A stretch of DNA of 64,000 bases. Source: Hydractinia symbiolongicarpus (taxonomy: Eukaryota; Cnidaria; Hydrozoa; Anthoathecata; Hydractiniidae). The notes under the pieces were generated by a model that was not told the origin of the DNA, did not search any database, and saw only the letters and a list, made by a program, of their open reading frames with translations. The stretch spans positions 24,865,001-24,929,000 of the forward strand of contig NC_079882.1 in the NCBI RefSeq assembly GCF_029227915.1. Direction: 5' to 3'. Of this stretch, positions 13,001 to 23,859 are shown piece after piece (the stretch's first letter is position 1; each line of letters starts with the position of its first letter). A program made the translations under genes and the position numbers.

Positions 13001-15631
13001 TTAAAACTACTTTATTTTCGACAAAATTTGGCAAAGTTAACAAAAAACGTATGCTGAACATGGTGACATTAAAATTTTGATTTTTGTCACCTAAATGCCG
13101 TTTAAGACCATAAACGTTTCAATCGCGCGACTTTTAACCATGGATGATAGGCTGTATTTTTGTTAGCAGAAATTGTAGAATTGGGTCGCATTGTGGATGT
13201 TTCATAGTTGTGTATTTTTAATAGTGAGATAGTTTATGCAGCGCCTGCATCTTGTTTCATTTTGTATGATAAAAAAACTTTGTTTAAGTTCGTATCATAT
13301 ATTAAAAATGTTCGTATAAACTTCGTTTACATTTTTTATTTTAAACGAAGCACTTCGTATGACATTCGTTTAATAAAACGAAGTACTTTGTAGCGTTTGT
13401 ATAATTATACGAAAAAAACATACAAACATTTTGAGACGATCCCTTACCAACCAGCACAGTCAGGGTAAGGTAACCTATACGTAAAACTTTGTAACAAGTA
13501 TTTCATAAATATAAGGGCACACTATATTTAAAATGTTTAAGCTGGCCAACCAACATATAATTCCTAATTCAGGCACAGCTGTTGAATAAAAGGTTGTGAC
13601 GGCAGTGTTAATTTTGACGACCACACTGACTCTTATTCAATTTTTAATTTAAGAGCTACCATGATAAGAAAAAACTAAAAATATTGTGATATTAAAAATA
13701 TTTGTAGAGTAATAAAAATTAGGTGTTTTCACATAACATTTTGTTATCGAATGTTTCCAGTATGTATATTTATTATATTTAGCACTATCTCATCACAATA
13801 AAATTCATCATTAAATTTTGGTAGCGTTGTGGAAAAAAGAAACAAAACATAAAAAAATATTGTTTGTTAATTTCTTAAGTTCCAAGAAGTTTAAACAAGG
13901 TTATAAAATGCTGTTCCTACTATAGTACACAAAATATTTTTAAAGATCTTACTCTTAATGTGATCTAAAAACTACTTATTCCCACTGCATACATTCATGA
14001 AAATTCTGTAAAAATGTTGCTAGGAACATATACAGATACTTAAAGTGAAATATAATAATTGATTTGTTATTATAGTAGTTACCATTGTCGGTTTTACGAT
14101 TTATAACCTTTTTTCTTTCACTTAAAAGTTAATTTGTGGCACAGCATGTAATTGGTAAATTTTTTGGAGTTTTGCATTAACGTAACATGTACACTATCAT
14201 CTATGTACATTACATTTCCAACAGTTACCTCTTGTTCTCGCATATCTACACGTTTACTTGCTCTGGAGTATTTTGTAACAGCCTCTGGTCTTTTTGGACT
14301 TCTAACATGTTCCCTTGGCTGATCATCTTCTGGTGCCACACCCTCAAAACCTATATGACTTTGTGGTGGAGATACCACTGCTGAAGGCATTGGGTTAGCT
14401 GGATAAGGTGGATTTGGTGCTTGATAGGATGGATTCGGATTATAATCATATGCTACAGGTTGTGAATATCCTGGGTTGAGAGTAGGATCTGTGTTTTCAA
14501 AGGCTGAAGCAAAAATAATAATAACAATATTTAGGCAATTCAGCATTAGATGAAAATTCAACAAGCAATTGGTCTAAATTTGTTATTATTTCTGATTTGA
14601 TAAAATTTAAATGTATTTCACTTGTAACAATGACTTTTCTGGTGTCTTGGTTAAAATAGGAGGTAGTAGTTATGTTGTACAATGTGCAAAATGTTTATAA
14701 GATGTACCTTTTGTCATGTAAAACAAAGAGTTAGATAATATCACTGGCCCTCTGTGAATATAGCCGAAAATAGAAGTTGGTTCAGGATTAGAGTTTTGCC
14801 GTCAAAAATAACTGGATAGTCATAAAGTAAGACATTGATTGTAAGGAAGGTGTTGTTTACATCCGAAAATTCAAAAGGAAGATTATTGCAAGGAATTTAT
14901 GGAATAATATACTGCTACTACTATTAACGTAACAAAAGTTTTTGCTAATTTATGCGATGTTTGTGATCAATTTCATTTTGATTTTAATTATTCCAAATCA
15001 GAAATGACGTACTATACCTTGGTTATAAGATTAGGAAATCAACCCTTCTTATCTTTAAGATCTCTAATGCATAAGAAAAATCTCTCTAATTTTCTATCAT
15101 TGTTAATTTTGAAAATTGCCACAAGCTTAGTTTACCGAGTTCTTTTGATCTTTTCGGAATTGTCAACTTCAAATGATTTTCTCTAATAGTTTTTTACAAG
15201 CAGAAACATGAATTTAAATATACTAATAAATAAACAGGATTAGGGGTTGTCGCTTGACGCTTCTCTTTCACATAATTGTGAAGTCTTTTTTATGCTAACA
15301 AATTTCCATATTATAATGTATCACCTTGTCAATAATATTTTCAAGATTTCAGACTAGGCACTAAGAATAAGTGCTTATTCGATTGACAACAAACAAATGT
15401 GGCAGAGAAAGAGAATTGAGGTATGTATGAGGCAGAATATAATTAAAAGTATATTTTAACCAAAACAGAACACTTTCTTTTACCTGTTGAAGGATATGGT
15501 GGATTCGTACCAGTCATTGCGTAGGAGTTGTCTGTAGCTCCATAGTCATAACCTGTTGGTGCTGGATATAATTTTGTTTTTGAAAAACCCACCATTAATG
15601 GAGCAGATCCATTTTCATTCTGGTTGCTCAT
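4092..15631 (-). CDS. Anoctamin (TMEM16 family), N-terminal cytosolic half; 12 exons, 3' part off window
   Basis: Anoctamins are ten-helix membrane proteins acting as calcium-activated chloride channels and/or lipid scramblases. Minus-strand exons with matching splice phases: 15631-15484, 14503-14229, 10815-10770, 10175-10048, 9827-9729, 8497-8393, 7104-6956, 5302-5245, 4954-4900, 4698-4643, 4532-4476, 4156-4092. Family hallmarks in order: FRDGKRVVDYVLAYEP; KRIGLELERED; FVKIHIPWNLM then AEELRMKMPLK; CYTCEFRRDR; FFSSAQRSRV; INRLIANGSYTAAYPLHD; NDRQLLYYHW; WFKEQPLDLIR. The last comes just before the first membrane helix, so the channel part lies off the left edge. The first ~140 residues are specific: Pro/Tyr/Asn-rich (NPPYP repeated) with a basic RSPKRPEAVTKYSRASKR patch. 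ATG 15631 was chosen because a 5'UTR acceptor lies ~22 bases upstream. Exon 8497-8393 is the least certain. Which anoctamin paralogue it is cannot be told. Confidence 0.88.
5405..6745. mobile_element. 1.34-kb TA-flanked DNA transposon (Tc1/mariner-pogo-like, non-autonomous)
   Basis: The ends are inverted repeats: CCGTATTTTCCGGTATATAA at the left and TTATATACCGGAAAATACGG at the right, an exact match over at least 22 bp. Both are flanked by TA (5403-5404 and 6746-6747), the target duplication of the Tc1/mariner/pogo group. Imperfect copies of a GCGGGTTATAYGA motif recur just inside both ends and may be transposase-binding repeats. No intact transposase was seen. The short minus-strand open frame at 5742-5515 has no recognisable domain. 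The element sits in the anoctamin intron between exons 7104-6956 and 5302-5245. Confidence 0.8.
7105..8392. other. Anoctamin intron, nothing else seen
   Basis: AT-rich intronic sequence with A/T runs (for example near 8115-8135). No repeat with defined ends and no RNA gene was seen. Confidence 0.4.
11770..12210. repeat. 53-bp minisatellite in element A, ~8 copies
   Basis: Tandem units starting at GATCGCCGTAGATCG, for example at 11812, 11864, 11917 and 11970, spaced 52-53 bp. Each carries GTTTAAAAATCAT and AAAACGGCATCGTAGAAA. Copies near 12026-12190 are more diverged. It is not a CRISPR array: units are repeated whole, with no unique spacers. Confidence 0.85.
12489..12606 (+). mobile_element. 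tRNA-derived SINE-like insertion with 21-bp target duplication
   Basis: A ~118-bp insert lies between two copies of TACTATCTCGCCTGCGAGGA (12469-12488 and 12607-12626; the match extends one more T to 21 bp). The body has CTCTCAGAGCACCGAC (A-box-like region) and GTGTTCGAATCTC (a good pol III B box), then ends in a long T run. Long target duplications are typical of LINE-driven retroposition. It landed inside element A. Confidence 0.75.
12722..13095. repeat. Three tandem ~125-bp repeats in element A
   Basis: Units begin near CACCTAAATGTCATTTTAGG (about 12836 and 12962, with degenerate versions near 12726 and 13087), spaced ~125 bp. Each contains GCCAAAATTGGTC, GACAAAATTTGGCAAAGTTA and GTATGCTGAACAT. 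This is non-coding filler of the transposon core. Confidence 0.75.
15048..15238 (+). repeat. Dispersed repeat, copy 1
   Basis: Shares about 190 bp, with roughly four-fifths identity by eye, with 23860-24045. Common blocks include AAGATCTCTAATGCATA, ACCACAAGCTT-like GCCACAAGCTTAGTTTACCG and TCTAATAGTTTTT. It lies upstream of anoctamin exon 2 in intron 1. Identity unknown. Confidence 0.55.
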
Positions 15632-16129
15632 CTTAATATGATACTTTTGTCCTAAAAAAAATTAAATCTGCTGTTTTAAGCAATACTTTTATTTACACCT
15701 GCCCAGAGTGGAAATCTCTAACTCACAGTACATGGAAACCATATAACTCAAGCCTATAAATAAAAAAATAACACTCAAGCAATAAAACACTCAACCAAAG
15801 TTACAATAATTTACATTGGGCGAGCAATCTGAATAAATAGAATAAGTTTATAAATGCATATTTTACTACAAAATCTTTTTTATATATTTTAGTTCTTTTT
15901 AATGCAAACAATAAGAATGAATTTATGATGAATTTATATTGCTCAACCAGACAAAATTTTGTGGAATTGGAGGAGCATTTGCAGGAGCAAGAGCAATCGT
16001 TCTCCCCTTATTGATAGGCCTGTAACTATCGAAATTACTATTGTCTGGATGTAATTGCAGTTTTAACACAAAAAACATTAACAGTGTAGAGTAAATATTT
16101 GTGAATTTGCCTAAAATTGACAATTTTTA

Positions 16130-18160
16130 ATGAGTTTCACATTGGGCTATGCATTTCAATTTATTGATTTATTGCTCTTTTAGGTGAAAAAACACTCAAT
16201 GAGAGAATGAGTTGCCCCAAGAATATCAAAAGGTGTATCTATATGATAATACGGAGAGTGTGTGTGTCTGTAACAGGCAAAATTAAAGAAGCCATTACAA
16301 TGCACTTAAAACATTGAGGCCAAATAACTTGGAAACGTCACTCATTTTTCATTGCGTGTATATCTGGGACCAATTTAGGTACGTTTCCCACACCTTGGTC
16401 CCCAAATCCGTTTCAGATTGGATGGGTTGAAAACATCATCACAAAACCTTTAAACTTTTAAATGTCTTGTGTTTTGACAGCTCTTGCCAAATTTTTTTCA
16501 ACCTTTATATCTCCCTAGCCTTTTGTAGAAAACATATAGTCCTGTGCATTATTTCAATCAGCGTTTCAACCTCTACACATTACGGGGAACAAATAAACTA
16601 AATTTCCCCAATTGTTTTTGAATACGCACTGCTGACATCAGCAAAATATCTAAGTAAACCTATTTTTCCATTGATCTTTTGCCTGAGTGGATTTTTCTAT
16701 GGGCCTTATCAACTATAGTATTCGATAATAAATAGCATCAGCACACACACATCACTTTTAGCTGATATTTGTTTGCCATGCTACCATGAGATGAAAGTGG
16801 TATAATGACTTTCTTCCAAATTGTGTTAGATCTGAAATCATATTCCTATGCAACAAATCCATCAACTTGAACTATGTAAAAGAAAAGACCGTACAATAGT
16901 GGTTTCTGACATTATACAAAATTTGAGTATGAAAACTTTCTAAAATTCTTTAGTTATTTCCACAATTTAAATTGATTTATAAATGAAAAATATAAAAAAT
17001 GAAAAATACAGAGACAAAAACAAAAAGCTAATGATTTTTAAGTACTCCTGCAAGTTTCAACAAATGCCTGTTAATAAAAATAAAAAAAAATAGAATATAT
17101 ACAAAAAACACAAAAAATCATATTGAGAATCATCTGAACAAAACTATCCACAAAAAACAATAAAATTTTATTAATTTATATGTTGTATCTTACAGAGCTG
17201 GCTATCTAGTTTCTGTGCATCAACATGGTTGCTATGGAAACAATCATATTCATCAAAACCGCCTATTTATACCATGACAAAATTAACTGACCTCGTTAAG
17301 TCAAGGAATTTCCACCTAACTACTTTTGTTTTCATATTATAGGTAGAACAATTGCCTGGTACATGGACAAATGGGTGTCCTAAAATAAAAAAAATTGTGA
17401 AACTCCTAAAGAAAACAAGATTTATGTTATATATGTTTTCTTAATTTTTTATGCATAATTTATGATGTCATATTTACAGCAAATAACATTTCAGTTGGTA
17501 AATTTATATGTAATAATTGAATTAAGAAATTAAAAGGTCACAAATTGCAAATCTTGTTTTTTAAATCTTTGGATATTAAAAAAGTGTTTTTAAAAGCCAA
17601 TATCACCTTATTAACTATTTTTTTCAATTATTACTAGCCAATAATTGCTCATACAATGCAGGGAAATAAAACACACAAAAAAAAGTAAAAATAATAATAA
17701 AAACACAAATTAAAGTCAGTCATTAAATTGCTCCCTGAGATGCATTTAAAATTTATCAATGTGTTTCCTGAACTGATTAAAATAAAAAATGATGCCACAA
17801 TGGTGCTTGTCTGCTAATTTTAGGCCTCTCAATTTACTTGTTACAACTCTACAAATATATGTCTGAATGCAGCAAGTCTTGACGCATAAACAAACAGTAA
17901 ATGGGGACAACAATTTTGTTTAGGAAATATGTTTATGTATATTCAGCTTATCACACTGATGCACGATAATTATGATAAGAATTAATTTTTTATATACTTT
18001 TTGATGATATTGATTGGTAAAAAATTTAGAGACCTTAATTTCCTAGTTTTTTCTTCTGCTGTACACACTATCAAAATTAATCAGAGAATTCAGAATTTAC
18101 CTGTGAATTTGATTTGCGATGGCAAAACAATACTTGCAACGGCACTATAAACATCTTACA
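16130..18160. other. Gene-free stretch upstream of anoctamin
   Basis: AT-rich sequence with no supported exon. A block near 16480-16600 (TTATATCTCC ... CATTATTTCAATCAGCGTTT) resembles 24425-24500 (TTATATCTCC ... CATTATTTTCATCAGCGTTT), so part of it is a dispersed repeat. The anoctamin promoter and 5'UTR exon should lie somewhere here but were not located. Confidence 0.4.
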
Positions 18161-18161
18161 T

Positions 18162-20112
18162 TTAGGGGTCGTCTACAAATTTCGTATGATATTTTATACG
18201 AATATATACGAATTTAATTGCTTTTAATTCGTATAAAAATCGTATACAATTCGTATAGTGTTAAATAGTTATACGATTTTTAAAAAATCTAATACGAATT
18301 TTATACGATTTTCATACGAATTGTCATACGAATTATATTCTCTTTTATACGATTTTCATACGAATTGTCATACGAATTATATTCTCTTTCATACGAATTG
18401 TCATTCGAATTATATTCTCTTTTATACGAATTTTCATACGAATTATATTTCGTTTTTACACTTTTAAAATGCGATCTAAAAAAAACACTTTTATCGCCAT
18501 TTTTCGTTTTTAAACTTTTAAAATGCGATCTAAAAAAACATTTCTATCGCCGTGTTTCGTTTTTTAACTTTTTAAAATGCGATCTAAAAAAACACTTCTA
18601 TCGCCGTTTTTCGTTTTTAAACTTTAAAAATGCGATCTAAAAAAACATTTCTATCGCCGTGTTTCGTTTTTAAACTTTTTAAAATGCGATCTAAAAAAAC
18701 ATTTCTATCGCCGTTTTTCGTTTTTCAACTTTTAACATGCGATCTAAAAAAACATTTCTATCGCCGTTTTTCGTTTTTCAACTTTTAACGTGCGATCTAA
18801 AAAAAAACATTTCTATCGCCGTTTTTCGTTTTAAAACTTTTGAAAATGCGATCTAAAAAAACATTTCTATCGCCGTTTTTCGTTTTTAAACTTTTTAAAT
18901 GCGATCTAAAAAAATATTTCTATCGCCGTTTTTCGTTTTTCAACTTTTAACATGCGATCTAAAAAAACATTTCTATCGCCGTTTTTCGTTTTTAAACTTT
19001 TGAAAATGCGATCTAAAAAAACATTTCTATCGCTGTTTTTCGTTTTTCAACTTTTAACATGCGATCTAAAAAAACATTTCTATCGCCGTTTTTCGTTTTT
19101 AAACTTTTGAAAATGCGATCTAAAAAAAACACTTCTATCGCCGTTTTTCGTTTTTAAACTTTAAAAATGCGATCTAAAAAAACATTTCTATCGCCGTTTT
19201 TCGTTTTTCAACTTTTAAAATGCGATCTAAAAAAACATTTCTATCGCCGTGTTTCGTTTTTAAACTTTTTAAAATGCGATCTAAAAAAACATTTCTATCG
19301 CCGTTTTTCGTTTTTCAACTTTTAACATGCGATCTAAAAAAACATTTCTATCGCCGTTTTTCGTTTTTCAACTTTTAACGTGCGATCTAAAAAAAAACAT
19401 TTCTATCGCCGTTTTTCGTTTTAAAACTTTTGAAAATGCGATCTAAAAAAACATTTCTATCGCCGTTTTTCGTTTTTAAACTTTTTAAATGCGATCTAAA
19501 AAAATATTTCTATCGCCGTTTTTCGTTTTTCAACTTTTAACATGCGATCTAAAAAAACATTTCTATCGCCGTTTTTCGTTTTTAAACTTTTGAAAATGCG
19601 ATCTAAAAAAAACATTTCTATCGCCGTTTTTCGTTTTTCAACTTTTAACATGCGATCTAAAAAAAACATTTCTATCGCCGTTTTTCGTTTTAAAACTTTT
19701 AAAATGCAATCTAAAAAAACATTTCTATCGCCGTTTTTCGTTTTTAAACTTTTAAAATGCGATCTAAAAAATATTTTATTTTGAAACTCATATACGAATT
19801 TAATACAATGTCAAACGATTTTCTTTTTTTTAAAACTATACGCATCTAATTAAAATCTCATACGAATTTTTTGTTAAACTCGTACGAATTTAACTCATAC
19901 GAATTTAATTTAAAACTCATACGAATTTAATTTAAAACTCATACGAATTTAATTTAAAACTCATACGAATTTAATTTAAAACTCATACGAATTTTATACG
20001 AATTTAGAAAAATTTCATACGAATTTAATTACTGTATGGCAAAAGAAAATTCGTATAGCATATACGAATTTTTTTTATACGAATTGCTACGAATTTTGTA
20101 GATGACCCCTTA
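18162..20112. mobile_element. Harbinger-like non-autonomous element B (TTA target duplication) with 53-bp array
   Basis: The left end GGGGTCGTCTACAAATTTCG starts at 18165 and the right end CGAATTTTGTAGATGACCCC ends at 20109. They are inverted repeats flanked by TTA (18162-18164 and 20110-20112). Subterminal zones (about 18177-18460 and 19780-20100) consist largely of ATACGAATT and its inverse. The core is a ~1.3-kb minisatellite. No transposase gene. The ends match element A's consensus (GGGRTCRTCT, then AAA and TTCGTAT), so A and B belong to one lineage. Confidence 0.78.
18471..19775. repeat. 53/54-bp minisatellite in element B, ~24 copies
   Basis: Units start GCGATCTAAAAAAACATTTC, then TATCGCCGTTTTTCG, then a variable TTT(A/C)AACTTTT link. 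Starts at 18471, 18525, 18579 and 18632 show a 53-54 bp period. Within the array, about 360 bp starting at 18661 recurs unchanged from 19251 (offset 590 bp, or 11 units), a higher-order duplication. Short peptides readable through the units change frame from unit to unit, so it is not coding. Confidence 0.9.
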
Positions 20113-22330
20113 CTTATGCCACTAGAACAACTTATAGTATATGTCCTATTGACTGACACTCGGGTTTCCACTCAAACAAATGTGGTCGAATCGATCAAAA
20201 TCGATTGATGGCATTTTTATTAAATTAGTTTCCACTTAAATTCGACCATGCCTCGATCGCTGGCCATTCATTCAAATTTATTTCAAAACAGTAACACAAA
20301 TTTGATATGAAATAATGACATTGAGCAGTACTTAGAATTTCATTACATATAAATACGATAAACAAATATATCTTCATACTATTCTTTCTCAGCTATTTGC
20401 CTCCAAAATATTTGCTTTGTGAGATTTCTCAAGGAAGTTTCCCAAGACACTGAAATCTGCCAAATATTATTTCAGACATTCATTTGTGAATAATCACTTC
20501 ACTTGGTGATGCATTTTTATCTTTTAAAGTTTCCTTGTGTTACATAGTGTATTGATGTTGCTGCACCAAATATGCAATAAATTTTAAATTGTACAATTGT
20601 AATTTGCAAATTGAAGGTTAGGGCAACCCTTATGATGTACTGTTTAAAGGCATGATAGATTTTTCAGTGGAGTTGTATATCACAAAAGTCATTGAAGTCA
20701 AGCTTTAAAAATGCCTGACACGAACACAGTTTCAGGAAAGCAGATCCATACAAGAAAATCAACAATGTAGTCTTTGACAGAAGCTCTATTTGCAAAACTG
20801 AGGACAGATCTTACTTGTTGCCTAGCTTATACGTGTGGAACCTGGACAGCTTAGAAACTGTGGCTTAAAATAAACGTCAACAGCTTAAAAACAAACTAGG
20901 TACCATTAACAATGAAAGCTTTTAAACCTAAGCACTAAATACAACCTTATGTTGATACACACTGCACACATCTGTTGTACAATTAAATAAAGGTGAAAAG
21001 GTAAATTCTCACAATTTTAAAAAACAAAAAATTCCATTAATTGTGGGATGTATATCATTGAATACATTAGTCTATTCTCGCTTGAAATTTTCTGATTGTT
21101 TTCAACAAAAATAAAAACCATATCTGAATTCGGTATCAAAATTTATGGAAACATGAAACTGTTAAAGTTTATACACTAAGTACTGTCTTCATTAGTAGCC
21201 ACACTTTTGATATTTTATGAAAAATGGACACGCAAATCAACTGCAGTGAAATGGTTCACTGCAGTTTAAAATCACGTTCAAACTCTTAAAAAAATAAAAA
21301 CTTAAAATTGCAATGAATGCTGTTTTTTAGTCATATGATATTCCAAATTTCCAATCTTATATATTATTTTATTATATATATATTTGCTAATAAATCCAAA
21401 TATGGCATTCATTTTACTCAAAAAAATTTGTTTGTTCTTTTATGGTTTGGTGTTAGATATACAAGAATGAGTCAATTTAAAAATCAGGGGTTTAGTGTAA
21501 ACAAAAATGCAATCATGATCACACCTATTACCTATAATCATAACAGCCTCTGCCCAAGTAAATTTCATTACTTTATACGGGGACAAGGATACATGAAAAG
21601 GCAATGTAGTAAATATGTACTACAAGCGATCACCAAACAAGGCAATTCTCTCATTTTATAAATAGCCATTTTACCGAATATGGTCCCGATTTTTTATCTA
21701 CCAGTCAGTGCACATGTACAAAAACTACATTTTGCAGGTGATCTAAGATACATTTGTAGCTATGACTCAGTATGCCTGCTGCTAAACGTTTTGAACTTAC
21801 GTTTTTCCCATTATTTATTTAGCTAGCTAGCTCATTTTGAGACTTTACCAGGTCTGAGATATTTTTATATGACAAACATAATTATTAGACATATTTTTTC
21901 AATACACGGGGCTGCAGCTAGCCAGAAGACCTAAAATAATTTTTCTTACCACCAGGAAATCAAAACAGTCAGGGTGGGGAAATTACTCACTAGGCTAAGC
22001 TACTGCTTGTTCTTTTTTGAGCCCAGCCAAAATTTAAGCATGGCAACCTCGACATGATTAGTCAATAAGTTCCAGTGCAACCGAAACGGGAATCCTCCAG
22101 GTAACCACACTTCACAAAGGGTATTGTCTTTATAATGTTACCCTTGTATTCTTTTCATTTGTGTGTAGTGTAAATTAATTATTATAAATTAATTTTTTTC
22201 TGCAGTGCTGCAGCAGAATAGAACAAAAAGATGTTTTTGAGTTTGAGTACAAAAAGATGTTTTTAGAACATTTAAAATATTTTATCTACGGGCTACGGGG
22301 GAGTGACATTGTATACAAAAATTATCCGAA
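20113..22330. other. Gene-free stretch
   Basis: AT-rich sequence. The open frame at 21317-21661 has no recognisable domain and low-complexity beginnings. No RNA gene or defined transposon end was seen. Confidence 0.35.
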
Positions 22331-22341
22331 ATATATCAAAC

Positions 22342-22430
22342 ATGGCAAACACACCAACGTACAGCAACAACAACGCATATGTGGATATGCACAGTGATGA
22401 TATTGACAATGGTTTTGCTGGACGTATCAT
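22342..22430 (+). CDS. Candidate first coding exon, gene unknown
   Basis: ATG in good context (CAAACATGG) opens MANTPTYSNNNAYVDMHSDD and runs on acidic/polar to GFAGRI. It then meets a plausible donor (CGTATCAT|GTAATT) leaving phase 2. Base composition is more balanced than its surroundings. If not spliced, it stops after 30 codons. No following exon was found with confidence. The downstream intron would hold the nested transposons at 22.8-23.6 kb. Confidence 0.35.
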
Positions 22431-22767
22431 GTAATTCCAGGAACTTTAAGGTTGTATTTGTAATAGAGGAATGTAATTATAGTTTTCCTATTATATTATG
22501 TTTATGACTATGTGGCCATGGGACTAGATTAGCTAGCTAGCTAGCTAGCTAGCTAGACAGCTAGCTTTTTTAATAACTGGCATGCAAGAAAAGTGGGACG
22601 TTGTCAGTCGTCGATGAGCTTTGACGTGACTCAGTGTTGTTATTTTGGGTCTAGAATAATGGAAAACTGCATTATTATTATTATTATTATTAGGAACCCC
22701 ACCTTTCTTCTTTTAAGAGTAACTTCTCTATTTGAGGTCAAGCATTATCGTCATCCTGTAAGGGGCA

Positions 22768-23622
22768 GTTGACAAACAGTTTTCGGTCCGTTAACGGCAA
22801 ATTTGCCATTAGGGGGGAGCATGCATTGTCCGTTAAAAATATAAAAATGGAAACGAATTTCACTTAAGAGGGTGCCGATAAGCCGCAAACGCCCCGCATA
22901 TATAAGGGCGAGTTTGGGCGACTTTTCGAATTAAATTGACGGGTTGTCCGCTGAAACTGCCCGCTTTTCCCGAACACGTCTGAACTTGCCCGGAACATTC
23001 TCGAAATGCAACACCTTGTAACATAAACATGGGGGACGTGAGTTGAAAGAACGCGCTTGAAGAGAAAGGAGGTAATAAAGTTTATATATAAGTTATTTAT
23101 CAAGTAAATCTTATCAAAAACCATAAAAAACAGTTCTTTTAAGAACTTAGCTACCATATAGTTAGTTCATTTTAATTTTTATACTTTTTAAATAATTCTT
23201 CGAGAGTCATTTATGGTGAATTTTTTTTTTCGGGTATGTTCGGGATTATGCGGGTTTTTTCGGGCAACACCGAACTCTTTTTACGGCGTATGCGGCTTAT
23301 CAGCACCCTCGTTTTCACTTTCTCACCTTTTTTGTTTCTTTTAGGGAAAATGAAAAAAATTCAACAAATTAGAAAATGTTTCCACAGTAAAAATCCACCA
23401 TAATCTAGAATTGGTTGTTAAAAAAATGTATCTCATGTTCGTATAAGTCTCCACAAAGATTGTTCCGTAAAGCGCGGAGGGGGGCAAAATTCTATTTAAC
23501 GGCAAATTTGCCGTTAACGGAGACAAAAACTAACGTAGGGGAAATGGGCTTGCCGTTAAGGGGAGGGGGTCCGAGTCTAGCGGCCAATTTGCCATTAACG
23601 GAGACGAAAACTGTTTGTCGAC
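22768..23622. mobile_element. Outer foldback element, split by an inner hAT-like MITE
   Basis: The left end GTTGACAAACAGTTTTCGGT and the right end ACGAAAACTGTTTGTCGAC form imperfect inverted repeats. The similarity continues inward as CCGTTAAYGGCAAATTTGCC. Several further NNGTTAACGG/CCGTTAACGG blocks recur inside. No clear target duplication was found. Its left arm is interrupted by the element at 22866-23312. Confidence 0.6.
22866..23312. mobile_element. hAT-like MITE nested in the outer element
   Basis: The left end AAGAGGGTGCCGATAAGCCG and the right end CGGCTTATCAGCACCCTCGT are inverted repeats, flanked by an 8-bp direct repeat TTTCACTT (22858-22865 and 23313-23320). An 8-bp duplication fits hAT (also P and Merlin). 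The element is 447 bp with no coding capacity. Confidence 0.75.
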
Positions 23623-23859
23623 AGCATCTAACGGTTGTGTAATGCAAAACCCTATTAATTTGAACTCATATTCAAAGAGAACAGAAAGCGTTTTTGTTGT
23701 TAAAATATATATGGAACCTATCAAAAACCATTGTTAAATAGTTACAGCAAATTGATAGTGAGAAAAATTTTTTGCAAATTAAATTATGTTCTTGCTAATT
23801 CCATTTGTCTACGTTGTCTGCCTTTCATAGCCATTAAATGTGACTAAAAATAGAACTTT

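Larger units (their letters stand above)
11452..13446. mobile_element. Harbinger-like non-autonomous element A (TTA target duplication) with 53-bp array
   Basis: The left end GGGACCATCTCAAAATGT starts at 11455 and the right end ACATTTTGAGACGATCCC ends at 13443. They are inverted repeats with two mismatches. Both are flanked by TTA (11452-11454 and 13444-13446), the 3-bp TWA target duplication typical of PIF/Harbinger. Inside each end lie many CGTAT/ATACGAA motifs in both orientations. The core holds a 53-bp minisatellite, a SINE insertion and three ~125-bp repeats. It encodes no transposase, so it would need one supplied in trans. It lies in anoctamin intron 2. The superfamily call rests on TSD and end sequence only. 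Confidence 0.75.

Noticed and set aside
15923-16123. Minus-strand frame ending APANAPPIPQNFVWLSN
   Set aside because: It looked like a terminal exon, but the supposed acceptor reads CTGCAATTAC, with no AG at the needed place, and no upstream exons were found.
18471-19775. CRISPR-like regularly spaced repeat
   Set aside because: Units are contiguous tandem monomers with no unique spacers, in a eukaryotic genome.
18365-19784. Open frames inside element B with MRSKK-type repeated peptides
   Set aside because: They follow the 53/54-bp satellite, change frame between monomers and have no start context or conservation.
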